A stretch of 42,313 nt of DNA from Firmicutes bacterium CAG:882 (GTDB lineage Bacteria; Bacillota; Clostridia; Lachnospirales; Lachnospiraceae). How positions within the stretch are numbered: position 1 is the stretch's first letter; every line of letters starts with the position of its first letter. The stretch spans positions 1 through 42,313 of the forward strand of contig FR895361.1 of assembly GCA_000435595.1 (NCBI GenBank), given 5' to 3'. Under the pieces are notes generated by a model. The model saw only the letters and a list, made by a program, of their open reading frames with translations. It ran no database searches and was not told where the DNA came from. A program made the translations under genes and the position numbers. Below are positions 1 to 8,526 of the stretch, in pieces.

Positions 1-312
1 GCCGGTCCCCGTCCACAGGAAGACCTTGAGAACTTCCGAAGGATGGTTGAGTATTGGGCACGTTTACGGGAAAAATTGGAAGATGGGGAAATATCAGAAA
101 CAGAATACTATCTCAAAGAAGTAAAGTACCCAATAAACCCGACAGATCCAAATAAAGAATATACTGTATCGTTAAATCTTGATGATGACGACCAGCTACT
201 TGTTCAGAATATGGATAAAGATGACGATGCAGAAGAAACTGCTGAATTGTTAAAAGACTTGTTTCCGGATTTCTCATATGTGAAGAGGAAAAGGAAACCG
301 AAGAAGGAGTAA
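1..312 (+). CDS. C-terminal part of an unknown acidic protein (5' end outside window)
   Basis: The reading frame is open from the first base of the window, so the ATG at 43 is probably internal and the gene begins upstream. The visible 103 residues are hydrophilic and charged. They include an acidic run (LDDDD) and a second acidic stretch (MDKDDDAEE), and end in a basic tail (KRKRKPKKE). There is no signal peptide, membrane segment or motif I recognise. The EcsC-like and kinase genes follow on the same strand after 51 nt, so the three may form one operon. Function unknown; I am confident only that it is coding and partial. Confidence 0.6.
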   Translation, partial: AGPRPQEDLENFRRMVEYWARLREKLEDGEISETEYYLKEVKYPINPTDPNKEYTVSLNLDDDDQLLVQNMDKDDDAEETAELLKDLFPDFSYVKRKRKPKKE

Positions 313-363
313 CCTTCGCGTAATTTACATTGCCTCTAAAAAAGATAAAGGAGAATTCTACAT

Positions 364-1074
364 ATGGAAATGAATCAAAATCAAATAATGGAACTATTAG
401 ATACATTATATGCAAAATCCATAAACGGCATACCTAAAGTAAGTCAACCTATTGATGTTTTAGCCAACGATTACTTATCGAAAAATAATTCAATAGAAAA
501 AGCAGCAAAACAATTTGTAAATTATCAAGTTGCAAAGTGTACAACTTCGGGATTTGTAACCGGATTAGGCGGACTTATTACATTACCAGTTGCCATTCCT
601 GCAAATGTCAGCAGTGTGATGTATGTTCAAATGCGTATGATTGCCTGCCTTGCATATATGGGTGGTTATGATACTAATAGCGATCAGGTACAAACATTAG
701 TTTATGCTTGTCTTGCAGGCATTTCTATTGATCAAATAATCAAACAAGCCGGCATAAAATTTGGAACTAAATTTACTACTGCCATGGTAAAAAAGATTCC
801 CGGTACTGTATTAACAAAAATCAATCAGAAGGTAGGATTTAGATTCTTAACCAAATTTGGAGAAAAGGGTATTATCAATATTGCTAAATTAGTCCCAGTT
901 GTTGGCGGCGTCATTGGTGGGGGATTTGATTTAGTAGAAACCAAAGTTATCGCAAACAGAGCATACAAAATGTTTATTAAAGGTGACTTAAGTGCATTAG
1001 ACAATAAAGACGATGAAAAAATTATAGATACAGAGGCAGATATTATCAAATCACAAGACGAAAGCGATAATTAA
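364..1074 (+). CDS. EcsC-family protein
   Basis: 236 residues. An AAAGGAG ribosome binding site precedes the ATG. Two glycine/alanine-rich hydrophobic hairpins, around residues 58-90 (GLGGLITLPVAIPANV) and 177-190 (LVPVVGGVIGGGFD), are typical of EcsC-family proteins, as is the ending in which a VETKVIANRAYKMF helix follows the second hairpin. The family is membrane-associated, but its molecular role is poorly defined outside the Bacillus Ecs locus. Here it is not next to an ABC transporter; it lies 32 nt upstream of a protein-kinase-like gene, suggesting the two act together. The acidic C-terminal tail (DNKDDEK to the end) looks disordered. Family assignment is from sequence pattern; function is not established. 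Confidence 0.7.
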   Translation: MEMNQNQIMELLDTLYAKSINGIPKVSQPIDVLANDYLSKNNSIEKAAKQFVNYQVAKCTTSGFVTGLGGLITLPVAIPANVSSVMYVQMRMIACLAYMGGYDTNSDQVQTLVYACLAGISIDQIIKQAGIKFGTKFTTAMVKKIPGTVLTKINQKVGFRFLTKFGEKGIINIAKLVPVVGGVIGGGFDLVETKVIANRAYKMFIKGDLSALDNKDDEKIIDTEADIIKSQDESDN

Positions 1075-1106
1075 CATGCAAAATCTATACAAGGAGGAAA
1101 TATATC

Positions 1107-2594
1107 ATGTATACTGCCGAAGAATTTCGACAAGATGTTATTGCAAACATAAAAGGAAATAGTGAGTTTTCCCCACTCGTAGAATCAATATTACAAAATT
1201 CAAAATTTCAATTCAATGATACCAGTTACTTTACCAGAGTTATTTGGAACACATATGAACGTAATCTTGTGATTTTTTGCGCACCTGAAGACCGTATTGA
1301 ACTAGAAAAATACAAAGATCCTTTATACTCTTTATGCTCTAAGATTCATGGTAACCAAGATGATTATCTTATTATGTCCTTAGAAATCATTGCAAAGAAC
1401 GATATCTCCCCTGTAACTAATGCAACCTCTATGACAGATGATAAAATTACTATAACAACAAGCATTGAAATTGATCGTTCTTCAACCAACAACATAGGTC
1501 ATGGTGGCTTTGGTACTGTATACAAATATTATGATGAAGAAAAAGAAGAACTAATTGCGGTAAAAATATATGAGCCAAGTATCTTTCAAAATAGCAGCCC
1601 AGAGATTATGAAGAAAAGATTTTTACGAGAAGGAAAAAAATTATTGAGTTACTCCCACCCTAATGTGGTTAAGGCATTTGATTATGGCTTTCTTGGAGAC
1701 GAAAGTGCATACATAAAGATGGAATATATTTCTGGAGATAGACTATCCGATTTTGTACTTTCAAACAAACCTCTTAACCCGGCTTTAATAGATACTCTTT
1801 GCTATCAATATATTGATGCAATGTCATATATTCATTCACAAACAGATATGCATCGTGATATAAGTTATTCAAATGTTATGGTAACCAAAGCAAACGAGAT
1901 TAAAGTTCTCGACTTTGGTTTTGCCCGAAATGCTGATGATACAAACTATGATACCGAATACAAAGACATACAACGTAAATTTGTCATTCCAAATGAAAAA
2001 TACACTTTTCGTACTGAAGTCTATTGTATAGGTGCTATTCTATATACACTTATTACTGGAAACACTTTTGATGACCTTGATTTCACATTAATAGACAAAT
2101 CAGACTGTAACTTCAAATTAAAAGCAGCTACAAAAATTTGTTTATCACTTGAACCTGAAAAAAGATTTCCAGATGCTATAGAACTCAAAAAATTTGTACA
2201 AAAAAGTGATACTGTTGTTCTTCCACATAACTTTTCACTTGATTTTTTCAAAAAATTGCTCAACAATAATGTTATATTACACTTCTATCCACAGAATTTG
2301 CCTACAAAAGAAACAGTAACAGAATGGTTAGAAAATAAATACAGAGAACATATTAACAGTTGTGTTTTCCAAAGCACCTTGAACTTAGTATCATTATTGA
2401 ATCACCTTTTTGGTGTAACCAAAATTACATATTATAAGAATGTTAATTATGATTTAGATAAAACACAATTTATTGAATTGCTTAACTTTTACGATACACT
2501 ATCCGTTGATATGAAAGATTTATTTATTCGAAATATACTTCTTATCATTTTGGAAGTATCTCAAGATGACGACTTGGATCTTCCATTTAATTAA
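1107..2594 (+). CDS. Ser/Thr protein kinase-like protein
   Basis: 495 residues with an AAGGAGG site upstream. A kinase fold spans about residues 125-380: Gly-rich loop GHGGFG (131-136), ATP-binding Lys153 (AVKIY), helix-C Glu175, catalytic HRD 249-251, metal-binding Asn256 and DFG 269-271. All core residues are present, so it is probably active. The catalytic loop reads HRDISYSN, without the usual Lys of HRDLKxxN. The first roughly 120 and last roughly 110 residues match nothing I recognise. There is no transmembrane segment and no PASTA repeats, so it is not a PrkC/Stk-type cell-wall sensor. It is probably cytoplasmic and co-transcribed with the EcsC-like gene 32 nt upstream. The segment is AT-richer than the DNA to its right, consistent with horizontal acquisition. 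The substrate is unknown. Confidence 0.8.
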   Translation: MYTAEEFRQDVIANIKGNSEFSPLVESILQNSKFQFNDTSYFTRVIWNTYERNLVIFCAPEDRIELEKYKDPLYSLCSKIHGNQDDYLIMSLEIIAKNDISPVTNATSMTDDKITITTSIEIDRSSTNNIGHGGFGTVYKYYDEEKEELIAVKIYEPSIFQNSSPEIMKKRFLREGKKLLSYSHPNVVKAFDYGFLGDESAYIKMEYISGDRLSDFVLSNKPLNPALIDTLCYQYIDAMSYIHSQTDMHRDISYSNVMVTKANEIKVLDFGFARNADDTNYDTEYKDIQRKFVIPNEKYTFRTEVYCIGAILYTLITGNTFDDLDFTLIDKSDCNFKLKAATKICLSLEPEKRFPDAIELKKFVQKSDTVVLPHNFSLDFFKKLLNNNVILHFYPQNLPTKETVTEWLENKYREHINSCVFQSTLNLVSLLNHLFGVTKITYYKNVNYDLDKTQFIELLNFYDTLSVDMKDLFIRNILLIILEVSQDDDLDLPFN

Positions 2595-2651
2595 GCTAAC
2601 ACCTCCTATTTGCCAACTTTATTGTCATTTGATTGTCACACAATATAAAAC

Positions 2652-2689
2652 GAGCCAAGAAACACTGTAAATTCAGCATTTCTTGGCTC
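2652..2689 (-). terminator. Intrinsic terminator after guaA
   Basis: A perfect 11-bp inverted repeat (GAGCCAAGAAA at 2652-2662, its complement at 2679-2689) has a 16-nt loop. It is followed on the minus strand by CGTTTTATATT. It lies 8 nt past the guaA stop. The kinase gene converges on it, so it may also stop plus-strand transcription, but the plus-side tail is poor in T. Confidence 0.8.
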
Positions 2690-2696
2690 TTGTACA

Positions 2697-4325
2697 TTAT
2701 TCAAACTCAATCGTCCCAGGTGGTTTACTTGTCAAATCGTAGAATACTCGATTGACTCCTCTTACCTCGTTTATGATTCTGCTCATGACTGTCTGGAGCA
2801 CCTCGAATGGTATCTGTGCCGATTCGGCGGTCATGAAGTCGATGGTGTTGACTGCGCGGAGTGCAACTGCATAGTCGTAGGTTCTCTCGTCACCCATGAC
2901 GCCGACTGAACGCATGTTGGTGAGTGCGGCGAAATACTGGTTAGGCATCCAGGAAGGGGCAGTGCCGTGTTCGCTTCTGTATGCCTCAACTGCCTTGTCA
3001 ACCTCCTCGCGATAGATTGCATCGGCGTCCTGAACGATGCGGACTTTCTCTGCATTGACCTCACCGATAATTCGTATGCCAAGACCCGGGCCCGGGAATG
3101 GCTGACGGAATACGAGACGTTCAGGTATTCCGAGTTCAAGACCTGCCTTGCGGACCTCATCCTTGAAGAGGTCGCGGAGCGGTTCGATGATTTCCTTGAA
3201 ATCCACGAAATCAGGAAGACCGCCTACGTTGTGGTGGGACTTGATTACCGCGGATTCGCCGCCGAGACCTGATTCAACGACATCCGGATAGATTGTTCCC
3301 TGTGCGAGGAAATCAACGGCACCGATTTTCTTAGCCTCCTCCTCGAATACACGGATGAACTCCTCACCGATTATTTTGCGCTTGCGCTCAGGCTCCGTGA
3401 CACCTGCGAGCTTGCTGTAATATCTCTCCTGAGCGTTGACTCTTATAAAGTTGAGGTCGAACTGACCTGAAGAACCGAATACAGCCTCAACCTCATCGCC
3501 CTCATTCTTTCGAAGAAGACCGTGGTCTACGAATACACAGGTTAACTGCTTACCGATTGCTCTTGAAAGAAGACCTGCTGCAACGGAGGAATCAACACCA
3601 CCTGAGAGGGCGAGTAAAACCTTACCGTCACCGACCTTTGCACGAATATCCTTGATTGTATTTTCGACGAAAGAATCCATCTTCCAGTCGCCGGCACAGC
3701 CACATACATTCTTTACATAGTTTTCAAGCATCCTGGTACCCTCAACTGTATGAAGTACCTCAGGGTGGAACTGGATTGCGTAGAGATTCTTTGCCTCATT
3801 CTGTGCGGCAGCAACAGGGCAGTCAGCCGTATGTGCCACAATTCTGAAGCCCGGAGCAATCTTTGATATATAGTCAAAGTGGCTCATCCAGCAGGATGTA
3901 GCATTGGTGTCGCTCTTGTGGTCATCGCATGTGATTCCGGCGATGTCAGATGCCGGAGTTCCGACTCCGTTAAATAAAGGTGATGTTGTATCAACGTACA
4001 CCTCCGTCTTACCGTACTCACGCACAGGTGCTTTCTCAACCTTACCTCCGAGAACGTGCATCATAAGCTGGGCTCCATAGCACAGTCCAAGTACAGGTAC
4101 TCCAAGATTAAAAAGCTCCTCCGTGCAGGTTGGTGCTCCCGGCTCATAACAGCTGTTAGGACCGCCGGTAAGAATAATGCCCTTCGGGTTCATCGCTTTT
4201 ATCTTCTCGATGTCCGTCTTGTATGAGTATATCTCACAGTATACGTTACATTCTCTGACACGTCTTGCAACAAGCTGGTTGTACTGACCGCCAAAGTCAA
4301 TAACGACTACCATTTCTCTGCTCAT
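2697..4325 (-). CDS. guaA: GMP synthase (glutamine-hydrolysing)
   Basis: Converts XMP to GMP using ATP and glutamine, the last step of de novo GMP synthesis. The N-terminal class I glutamine amidotransferase domain carries the nucleophile Cys82 in LGLCYGAQL and HPE at 187-189. The ATP-pyrophosphatase domain has the PP-loop SGGVDSS at 241-247, and the C-terminal dimerisation domain ends TSKPPGTIEFE. I start at the ATG at 4325 because AGGAGG lies 6 nt upstream (4332-4337) and the protein begins exactly at the family's first strand; a longer reading from 4397 would add 24 residues with no ribosome binding site. It has its own promoter, a folded leader and a strong terminator, so it is monocistronic. 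Assignment is essentially certain. Confidence 0.98.
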   Translation of the reverse strand: MSREMVVVIDFGGQYNQLVARRVRECNVYCEIYSYKTDIEKIKAMNPKGIILTGGPNSCYEPGAPTCTEELFNLGVPVLGLCYGAQLMMHVLGGKVEKAPVREYGKTEVYVDTTSPLFNGVGTPASDIAGITCDDHKSDTNATSCWMSHFDYISKIAPGFRIVAHTADCPVAAAQNEAKNLYAIQFHPEVLHTVEGTRMLENYVKNVCGCAGDWKMDSFVENTIKDIRAKVGDGKVLLALSGGVDSSVAAGLLSRAIGKQLTCVFVDHGLLRKNEGDEVEAVFGSSGQFDLNFIRVNAQERYYSKLAGVTEPERKRKIIGEEFIRVFEEEAKKIGAVDFLAQGTIYPDVVESGLGGESAVIKSHHNVGGLPDFVDFKEIIEPLRDLFKDEVRKAGLELGIPERLVFRQPFPGPGLGIRIIGEVNAEKVRIVQDADAIYREEVDKAVEAYRSEHGTAPSWMPNQYFAALTNMRSVGVMGDERTYDYAVALRAVNTIDFMTAESAQIPFEVLQTVMSRIINEVRGVNRVFYDLTSKPPGTIEFE

Positions 4326-4501
4326 TTTGTATCCTCCTGTATATTTTTTGAAACAGATAGGCATTTCTGCCTGCCGGCAGCCACGCACTATGTCCATTTA
4401 TAAATTTATTACATCTTACAATAACTGTGATTTTCCTGTTCTCCTAACTCTCAAAATCACAATATCCGTTCGTCAATCGGGCTGTCACCCTGCTGCCGAA
4501 C
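4326..4501 (-). promoter_or_regulatory. Structured 5' leader of guaA
   Basis: Between the predicted transcription start (about 4501) and the guaA ribosome binding site lie two stem-loops. The first closes GTTCG with CGAAC (4497-4501 with 4468-4472) and nests a GGG/CCC hairpin. The second is a perfect 9-bp stem (TGTGATTTT at 4426-4434 with 4453-4461), whose 18-nt loop on the RNA strand contains AGGAGAA. I do not see the purine-riboswitch core or a T-box. A regulatory role is inferred from the length, the folding and the purine gene downstream. Confidence 0.4.
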
Positions 4502-4508
4502 TTATTAT

Positions 4509-4537
4509 ATAATACAATAAACCCACATCTTTATCAA
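4509..4537 (-). promoter_or_regulatory. guaA promoter
   Basis: On the minus strand a -35 of TTGATA (4532-4537) is separated by 17 bp from a -10 of TATTAT (4509-4514), placing the start near 4501, at the beginning of the first leader hairpin. Confidence 0.6.
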
Positions 4538-4549
4538 GGGAAACAAAGG

Positions 4550-4569
4550 ATTTATTTTATAAAATAAAT
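4550..4569 (+). repeat. 20-bp perfect AT palindrome upstream of the guaA promoter
   Basis: ATTTATTTTA followed by its exact complement, centred between 4559 and 4560 and about 13 bp upstream of the guaA -35. It could be an operator or simply the tail of the acetyltransferase transcript. Its all-AT composition makes chance more likely than for a mixed sequence. Confidence 0.3.
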
Positions 4570-4643
4570 GAGTTCAAGCCGTGAACCTGATTACATATAT
4601 TTACATATAAAACAGCATGGCATACGAATCTTACCGTCTGCGT

Positions 4644-5189
4644 TCAAAGTTTCCCCTGCCCTCTCCACTCGGCTTTACTCAGTTCATAATAATCGGCGGT
4701 GTATTTATATCCATCCCATTTTCTCACCTCGTCCCTGCTGTGTGAGTATTTAAATCCAAGTGCCTTACACACTGCCGCCGAGTGTGCATTTTCATGGAAA
4801 CATCCGTAAACGAATTTTGTACCGCCGAGCTGTTCAAAGGCAAGCTTTACCAATGCGGTCGTGATTTCTTTGCCATAGCCTTTATTCTGGCATTTTTGCG
4901 CCACGCATATTCCGCACTCCTCGAACACGCCATGTGCCTCCTCCTTAACCCCGCAGAAACCGACCGCTTCGTCATTTTCTTTCAGGCAGACAAAAAATGC
5001 GTCAAAGGTCTGCTGAAAACATATCGTCCTGCGAAGTCTTTTCTCCGCCTCATCAATTGTGTATGTCGGCTGCCACAGCATAGTTGAGGCAATTTGTTCA
5101 TCCCGCCAGACATTGTTCCATATATTATAGAGGTCGGACTCTCCTGCCTTTCTGAGTATCAGATGCTCTGTCTCAATTTTCTCAATCAT
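4644..5189 (-). CDS. GNAT-family N-acetyltransferase (RimJ/RimL type)
   Basis: 181 residues with the RimJ/RimL-like opening (ETEHLILRKAGESDLYNIW) and the acetyl-CoA-binding signature QNKGYGKEI at about residue 100, followed by the usual conserved Asn/Leu-Gly-Phe segment (HENAHSAAVCKALGFKY). Such proteins acetylate the alpha-amino group of proteins or small amines; the substrate cannot be read from sequence. Its ATG overlaps the stop of the upstream DHHW gene by 4 nt (ATGA at 5186-5189), so translation is coupled and the two are one operon. That pairing suggests, as inference only, that both act on acetylation of the same cell-surface material. Confidence 0.85.
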   Translation of the reverse strand: MIEKIETEHLILRKAGESDLYNIWNNVWRDEQIASTMLWQPTYTIDEAEKRLRRTICFQQTFDAFFVCLKENDEAVGFCGVKEEAHGVFEECGICVAQKCQNKGYGKEITTALVKLAFEQLGGTKFVYGCFHENAHSAAVCKALGFKYSHSRDEVRKWDGYKYTADYYELSKAEWRGQGKL

Positions 5190-6706
5190 TGCTGTGCCTC
5201 CAGTATGTTTATTATCTGAATCAGCGTTCCGTTAAGACTGTCATCAAGCCTCTCGACGCACTCTATAACCAGAATATCGGCCTCACGGATGTCCTCTGCC
5301 AAATCCTGAACATTGTCCCTGTGTGCAATACTTATATGCGAAAAGTCGCGCTCAAGATACGGCATCATGTAAAGCCTGAACGAATCTCCTATCATGACAA
5401 AGCTGCTTTCGTTTGCAGCCGTCGATTCCGTCCGGTATACCGCACTCTTCTCAGTATGTATTATGTTGATTTCCCCCTCTGTGTTGAAGAGTTCAACCTC
5501 AGGTCTGTAATTCGGAACATGGTCATAATCTCTCTCGTAATCCTGCCAGCTGAGTCCTGCCGTTATGACAAGTCCCCATATACAGCCATCATCATTGTAC
5601 GGCACACTGTCCGGTTCAACATAGGCAAGCCCCATGTCCTTATATAATGCCTGTGTGGCAATAAAGCTTCCGTAGTGGTTCCAATGAGAATCGTACTTAT
5701 AATATGTGCTCATCACAGTCTTTGCTGCACGAAGCTCTTCAATAGGATAAATAATCTTTACCGATGAATTCTGTCTTACATAATCCACGAACCTCGGCAC
5801 TCTTTTGTATGTATTCTCAATTATATATGTCGGCATATACTCCGAATAAACCTGCTCCTTGTTCGGAGCGATCATGAATTCAAGCTGTATTCCGCGGCTG
5901 TCACACAACTGCTGCAGTCTGTTCATCAGTGTGAGTTTATCCTGCATCTGCTGCTCGCTCATAAGATTGGTTCCACAATAATAGCCTATACTGTTGTCAT
6001 AATTGCAGAACATCCAATCATCGCGCCCGAACACGGTCCCGTTCATTTCACGCGGCGGCAGATAGTTCAAATCACCCGACATTTGACTGTCATCCTGTCC
6101 TTCCGAAGACGGAACTTCTAAGTCCGAAGTCCCTGAACTTTCCCTTTCCGCCACATCGGTCTCACGTTCAGAAGGCTGCTCACTTGACGGCTCGATAACA
6201 TTCGTTGGTGCTTCGCCAGTATCAGATTCCTTATCCCCTGTGTTCACGGGAGCCGTGCTCACATTTTCTGCCGGACCCTTGGTATCCTCAACGGTATTTT
6301 CGCCGGTGCAAGCATCCGAAGCTTCTGCATTGTCGGCATATCTGCCGGAATTATTTCTTCTCTCAATAAGCGCAACAAGAACGGGCTGTACATTTGAGGA
6401 GTACGCCCGTTCAAGTCTGCTGTTAATTCTTCTGTTAAGTGTAATCAGTATGCTCCGGTAAGGTGCATGGTCATTATAGAAGCTGTCAAGCTCTGCCGTT
6501 ATACCCGCAAAATTACTGCCGTCAGGCATAGAGGCAAGCTCCCTGTTCTCTCCGAGGTCATAGTCAAGCCTCTCCATCACAGCCTGATTATTCCCGCATG
6601 CTGCCTTAATTATAAGCCATGAAATCTGTGGAAGCATAAGTATTGAAAGGAAAAGGACCATGGACACTAATCGTATAATCTTTTTTTCCTTATTTTTTCC
6701 AGCCAT
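5186..6706 (-). CDS. DHHW/AlgX-like SGNH membrane-anchored protein, probable glycan O-acetylation
   Basis: 506 residues. A single N-terminal membrane anchor (about residues 11-36) is followed by an extracellular part. The SGNH-like fold of the AlgX/AlgJ/DHHW type is shown by the Asp-His pair in DSHWN (339-343) and the serine of GDSF (440-443). Family members move acetyl groups onto exopolysaccharide or cell-wall glycans, usually taking acetyl from an MBOAT (AlgI/DltB-like) membrane protein. No MBOAT gene is in this window. Residues about 120-215 are a low-complexity Ser/Glu/Thr/Asp insert, likely a disordered spacer. AGAAGGAG precedes the ATG. The XRE-aminotransferase gene ends 57 nt upstream; the GNAT gene overlaps downstream. 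Confidence 0.75.
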   Translation of the reverse strand: MAGKNKEKKIIRLVSMVLFLSILMLPQISWLIIKAACGNNQAVMERLDYDLGENRELASMPDGSNFAGITAELDSFYNDHAPYRSILITLNRRINSRLERAYSSNVQPVLVALIERRNNSGRYADNAEASDACTGENTVEDTKGPAENVSTAPVNTGDKESDTGEAPTNVIEPSSEQPSERETDVAERESSGTSDLEVPSSEGQDDSQMSGDLNYLPPREMNGTVFGRDDWMFCNYDNSIGYYCGTNLMSEQQMQDKLTLMNRLQQLCDSRGIQLEFMIAPNKEQVYSEYMPTYIIENTYKRVPRFVDYVRQNSSVKIIYPIEELRAAKTVMSTYYKYDSHWNHYGSFIATQALYKDMGLAYVEPDSVPYNDDGCIWGLVITAGLSWQDYERDYDHVPNYRPEVELFNTEGEINIIHTEKSAVYRTESTAANESSFVMIGDSFRLYMMPYLERDFSHISIAHRDNVQDLAEDIREADILVIECVERLDDSLNGTLIQIINILEAQQ

Positions 6707-6763
6707 GCCCTTCTCCTTCTAATCCGATATTATTTTTGTCAATGATATTGGTATCGGCATTTT

Positions 6764-8302
6764 CTACTGGCGGTAAGTCTGTAAGAACTCGCCAAGCTTT
6801 CCGAGTGCCTCATCAAGCACCTCAACACGCGGCAGGTACACAATTCTGAAATGGTCCGGCTGCTTCCAGTTAAAGCCTCCGCCGTGAACCAAAAGCACCT
6901 TCTTCTCCTTGAGGAAGTCGTAAGCAAATTTCTCGTCGTTGGTGATGTTGAACTTCTTGACATCAATCTTAGGAAATGCATAAAACGCTGCCTTAGGCTT
7001 CACAACGCTCAGTCCCGGAATATCATTTATCGCCTTGTACATGAATTCCCTCTGCTCATAGATACGTCCGCCCGGAATAATGTAGTTCTTTACACTCTGA
7101 TATCCACCGAGTGCGGTCTGGACTATGGACTGAGCCGGAACATTTGAGCAAAGACGCATGTTGGACAGCATATTGATACCCTCGATATAGTCCTTTGCAA
7201 CATCCTTATTTCCGCTTAAAATCATCCAGCCTATTCTGAAGCCTGCTATCATATGCGACTTTGAAAGTCCGCTGAAGGTCACGCAGAACACATCAGGTGC
7301 AAGTGAAGCAATCGAGATATGCTCACCGTCGTCCATTACAAGTCTGTCGTATATCTCATCCGAGAAAATAATGAGCTGATTTTCCCTTGCAATCTGAACT
7401 ATCTGCTCTAACACCTCCTTCGGATAAAGTGCTCCGGTAGGGTTGTTAGGATTGATAATTACGATTGCCTTGGTCTTTGAATTTACCTTCTTCTTTATAT
7501 CATCAATATCGGGATTCCAGTCTGACTGTTCATCGCACAGATAATGCACAACCTTGCCTCCCGCAAGAGTCGCCGTGGCAGTCCACAGAGGATAATCCGG
7601 CGAAGGTATCAGAATCTCATCTCCGTCATCCAAAAGAGCCTGCATACTGAGGTTTATAAGCTCGCTGACTCCGTTTCCGGTGTAAATATCATTGATTTCA
7701 ACATTCGGAATATTCTTAAGCTGTGCGTACTGCATGATTGCTTTTCGTGCCGAAAAAAGTCCCTTAGAATCAGAATAGCCCTCACAGTCCGTGAGCTGCT
7801 GTCTCATATCATAGACAACCTCCTCAGGTGCCCTGAAGCCAAACGGTGCCGGATTTCCGATATTGAGCTTAAGTATATGCATTCCCGCATCTGCCATGCG
7901 GTTAGCCTCCTCTACAACAGGACCTCTTACATCGTATAATACATTATCAAGCTTAGATGATTTTGAAAACTGTCTCATAACATTCTCTCCCATATTCTCT
8001 GCATTTGCTGCATACGCATTATTTGAACTTTCCTTACTGATTGAACTTTTTGTTTTTACGGTCTTATCATCCGCATCTGCCGCTCCGCCAAGCCATTCCT
8101 CATCCACATCAAGTGTTTTTGCAAGTACACTTAAGATGTCCTTCCTTGGTTCAGTCTTTCCACTGAGATATTGACTCATGTGGCTCTTGCCGATGCGTAC
8201 ACCATATTCACGGCCAATAGGCTCAGCAAGACGAATCACGTCTACCTGCTTATACCCCTTGGCCTCCATCGCGTCTTTAAGGCGCTGCGCTATATTTGAC
8301 AT
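6764..8302 (-). CDS. XRE-type HTH fused to a class I aminotransferase (AlaT-like)
   Basis: 512 residues from the ATG at 8302, which has AGGAGG about 5 nt upstream; an earlier in-frame start lacks a site. Residues 1-75 are an XRE/cro helix-turn-helix (recognition region RIGKSHMSQYLSGKTEPR). After a roughly 45-residue linker comes a full fold-type I PLP aminotransferase of the AlaT/AspC class: NPNNPTG motif, PLP-binding Lys348 in SGLSKSHMIAGFRIGW, and a late RIVYLP segment with the substrate-carboxylate Arg. Likely reaction: alanine or a related amino acid with 2-oxoglutarate. The domain order recalls MocR regulators, but the DNA-binding part is XRE, not GntR. It could be enzyme, regulator or both. 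A palindromic operator candidate overlaps its promoter, suggesting autoregulation. Confidence 0.85.
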   Translation of the reverse strand: MSNIAQRLKDAMEAKGYKQVDVIRLAEPIGREYGVRIGKSHMSQYLSGKTEPRKDILSVLAKTLDVDEEWLGGAADADDKTVKTKSSISKESSNNAYAANAENMGENVMRQFSKSSKLDNVLYDVRGPVVEEANRMADAGMHILKLNIGNPAPFGFRAPEEVVYDMRQQLTDCEGYSDSKGLFSARKAIMQYAQLKNIPNVEINDIYTGNGVSELINLSMQALLDDGDEILIPSPDYPLWTATATLAGGKVVHYLCDEQSDWNPDIDDIKKKVNSKTKAIVIINPNNPTGALYPKEVLEQIVQIARENQLIIFSDEIYDRLVMDDGEHISIASLAPDVFCVTFSGLSKSHMIAGFRIGWMILSGNKDVAKDYIEGINMLSNMRLCSNVPAQSIVQTALGGYQSVKNYIIPGGRIYEQREFMYKAINDIPGLSVVKPKAAFYAFPKIDVKKFNITNDEKFAYDFLKEKKVLLVHGGGFNWKQPDHFRIVYLPRVEVLDEALGKLGEFLQTYRQ

Positions 8303-8333
8303 GCTTCCTCCTAAAATAATTAACAACTATGAC

Positions 8334-8472
8334 GTTATAAATTTTGTTATATTACCGTCAGGCACGCTCTCGCTGCGTTTTGCTACGCAGTGGTGCATAA
8401 TCGGCTAAAATACAGCCGCTAAACACCAGCGAGCAAAAAGCACCTGACTTGCAATATAGCAAAATTTATAAC
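8334..8472. repeat. Nested palindromic MITE-like element in the leader of the aminotransferase gene
   Basis: Long imperfect terminal inverted repeats (GTTATAAATTTTG, then Y, then TATATT, and further in GTCAGG) occupy 8334-8362 and 8443-8472. Nested inside are CTGCGT/ACGCAG, CTCGCTG/CAGCGAG and CGGCT/AGCCG stems. The whole of about 139 bp can fold on itself and has no ORF. It lies between the predicted promoter (8527-8555) and the gene start at 8302. It resembles non-autonomous palindromic elements; no target-site duplication was identified. Confidence 0.55.
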
Positions 8473-8526
8473 TGTTAAGTTTAATTTCAATTTCATTTTC
8501 TTGAGCAAGGCAGTTGCTCTCTTATA

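Noticed and set aside
4326..4501. Purine riboswitch upstream of guaA
   Set aside because: The conserved loop and junction bases of the purine aptamer are absent.
5189..5647. 152-residue plus-strand open frame
   Set aside because: Antisense to the DHHW gene with no initiation signals or recognisable motifs.
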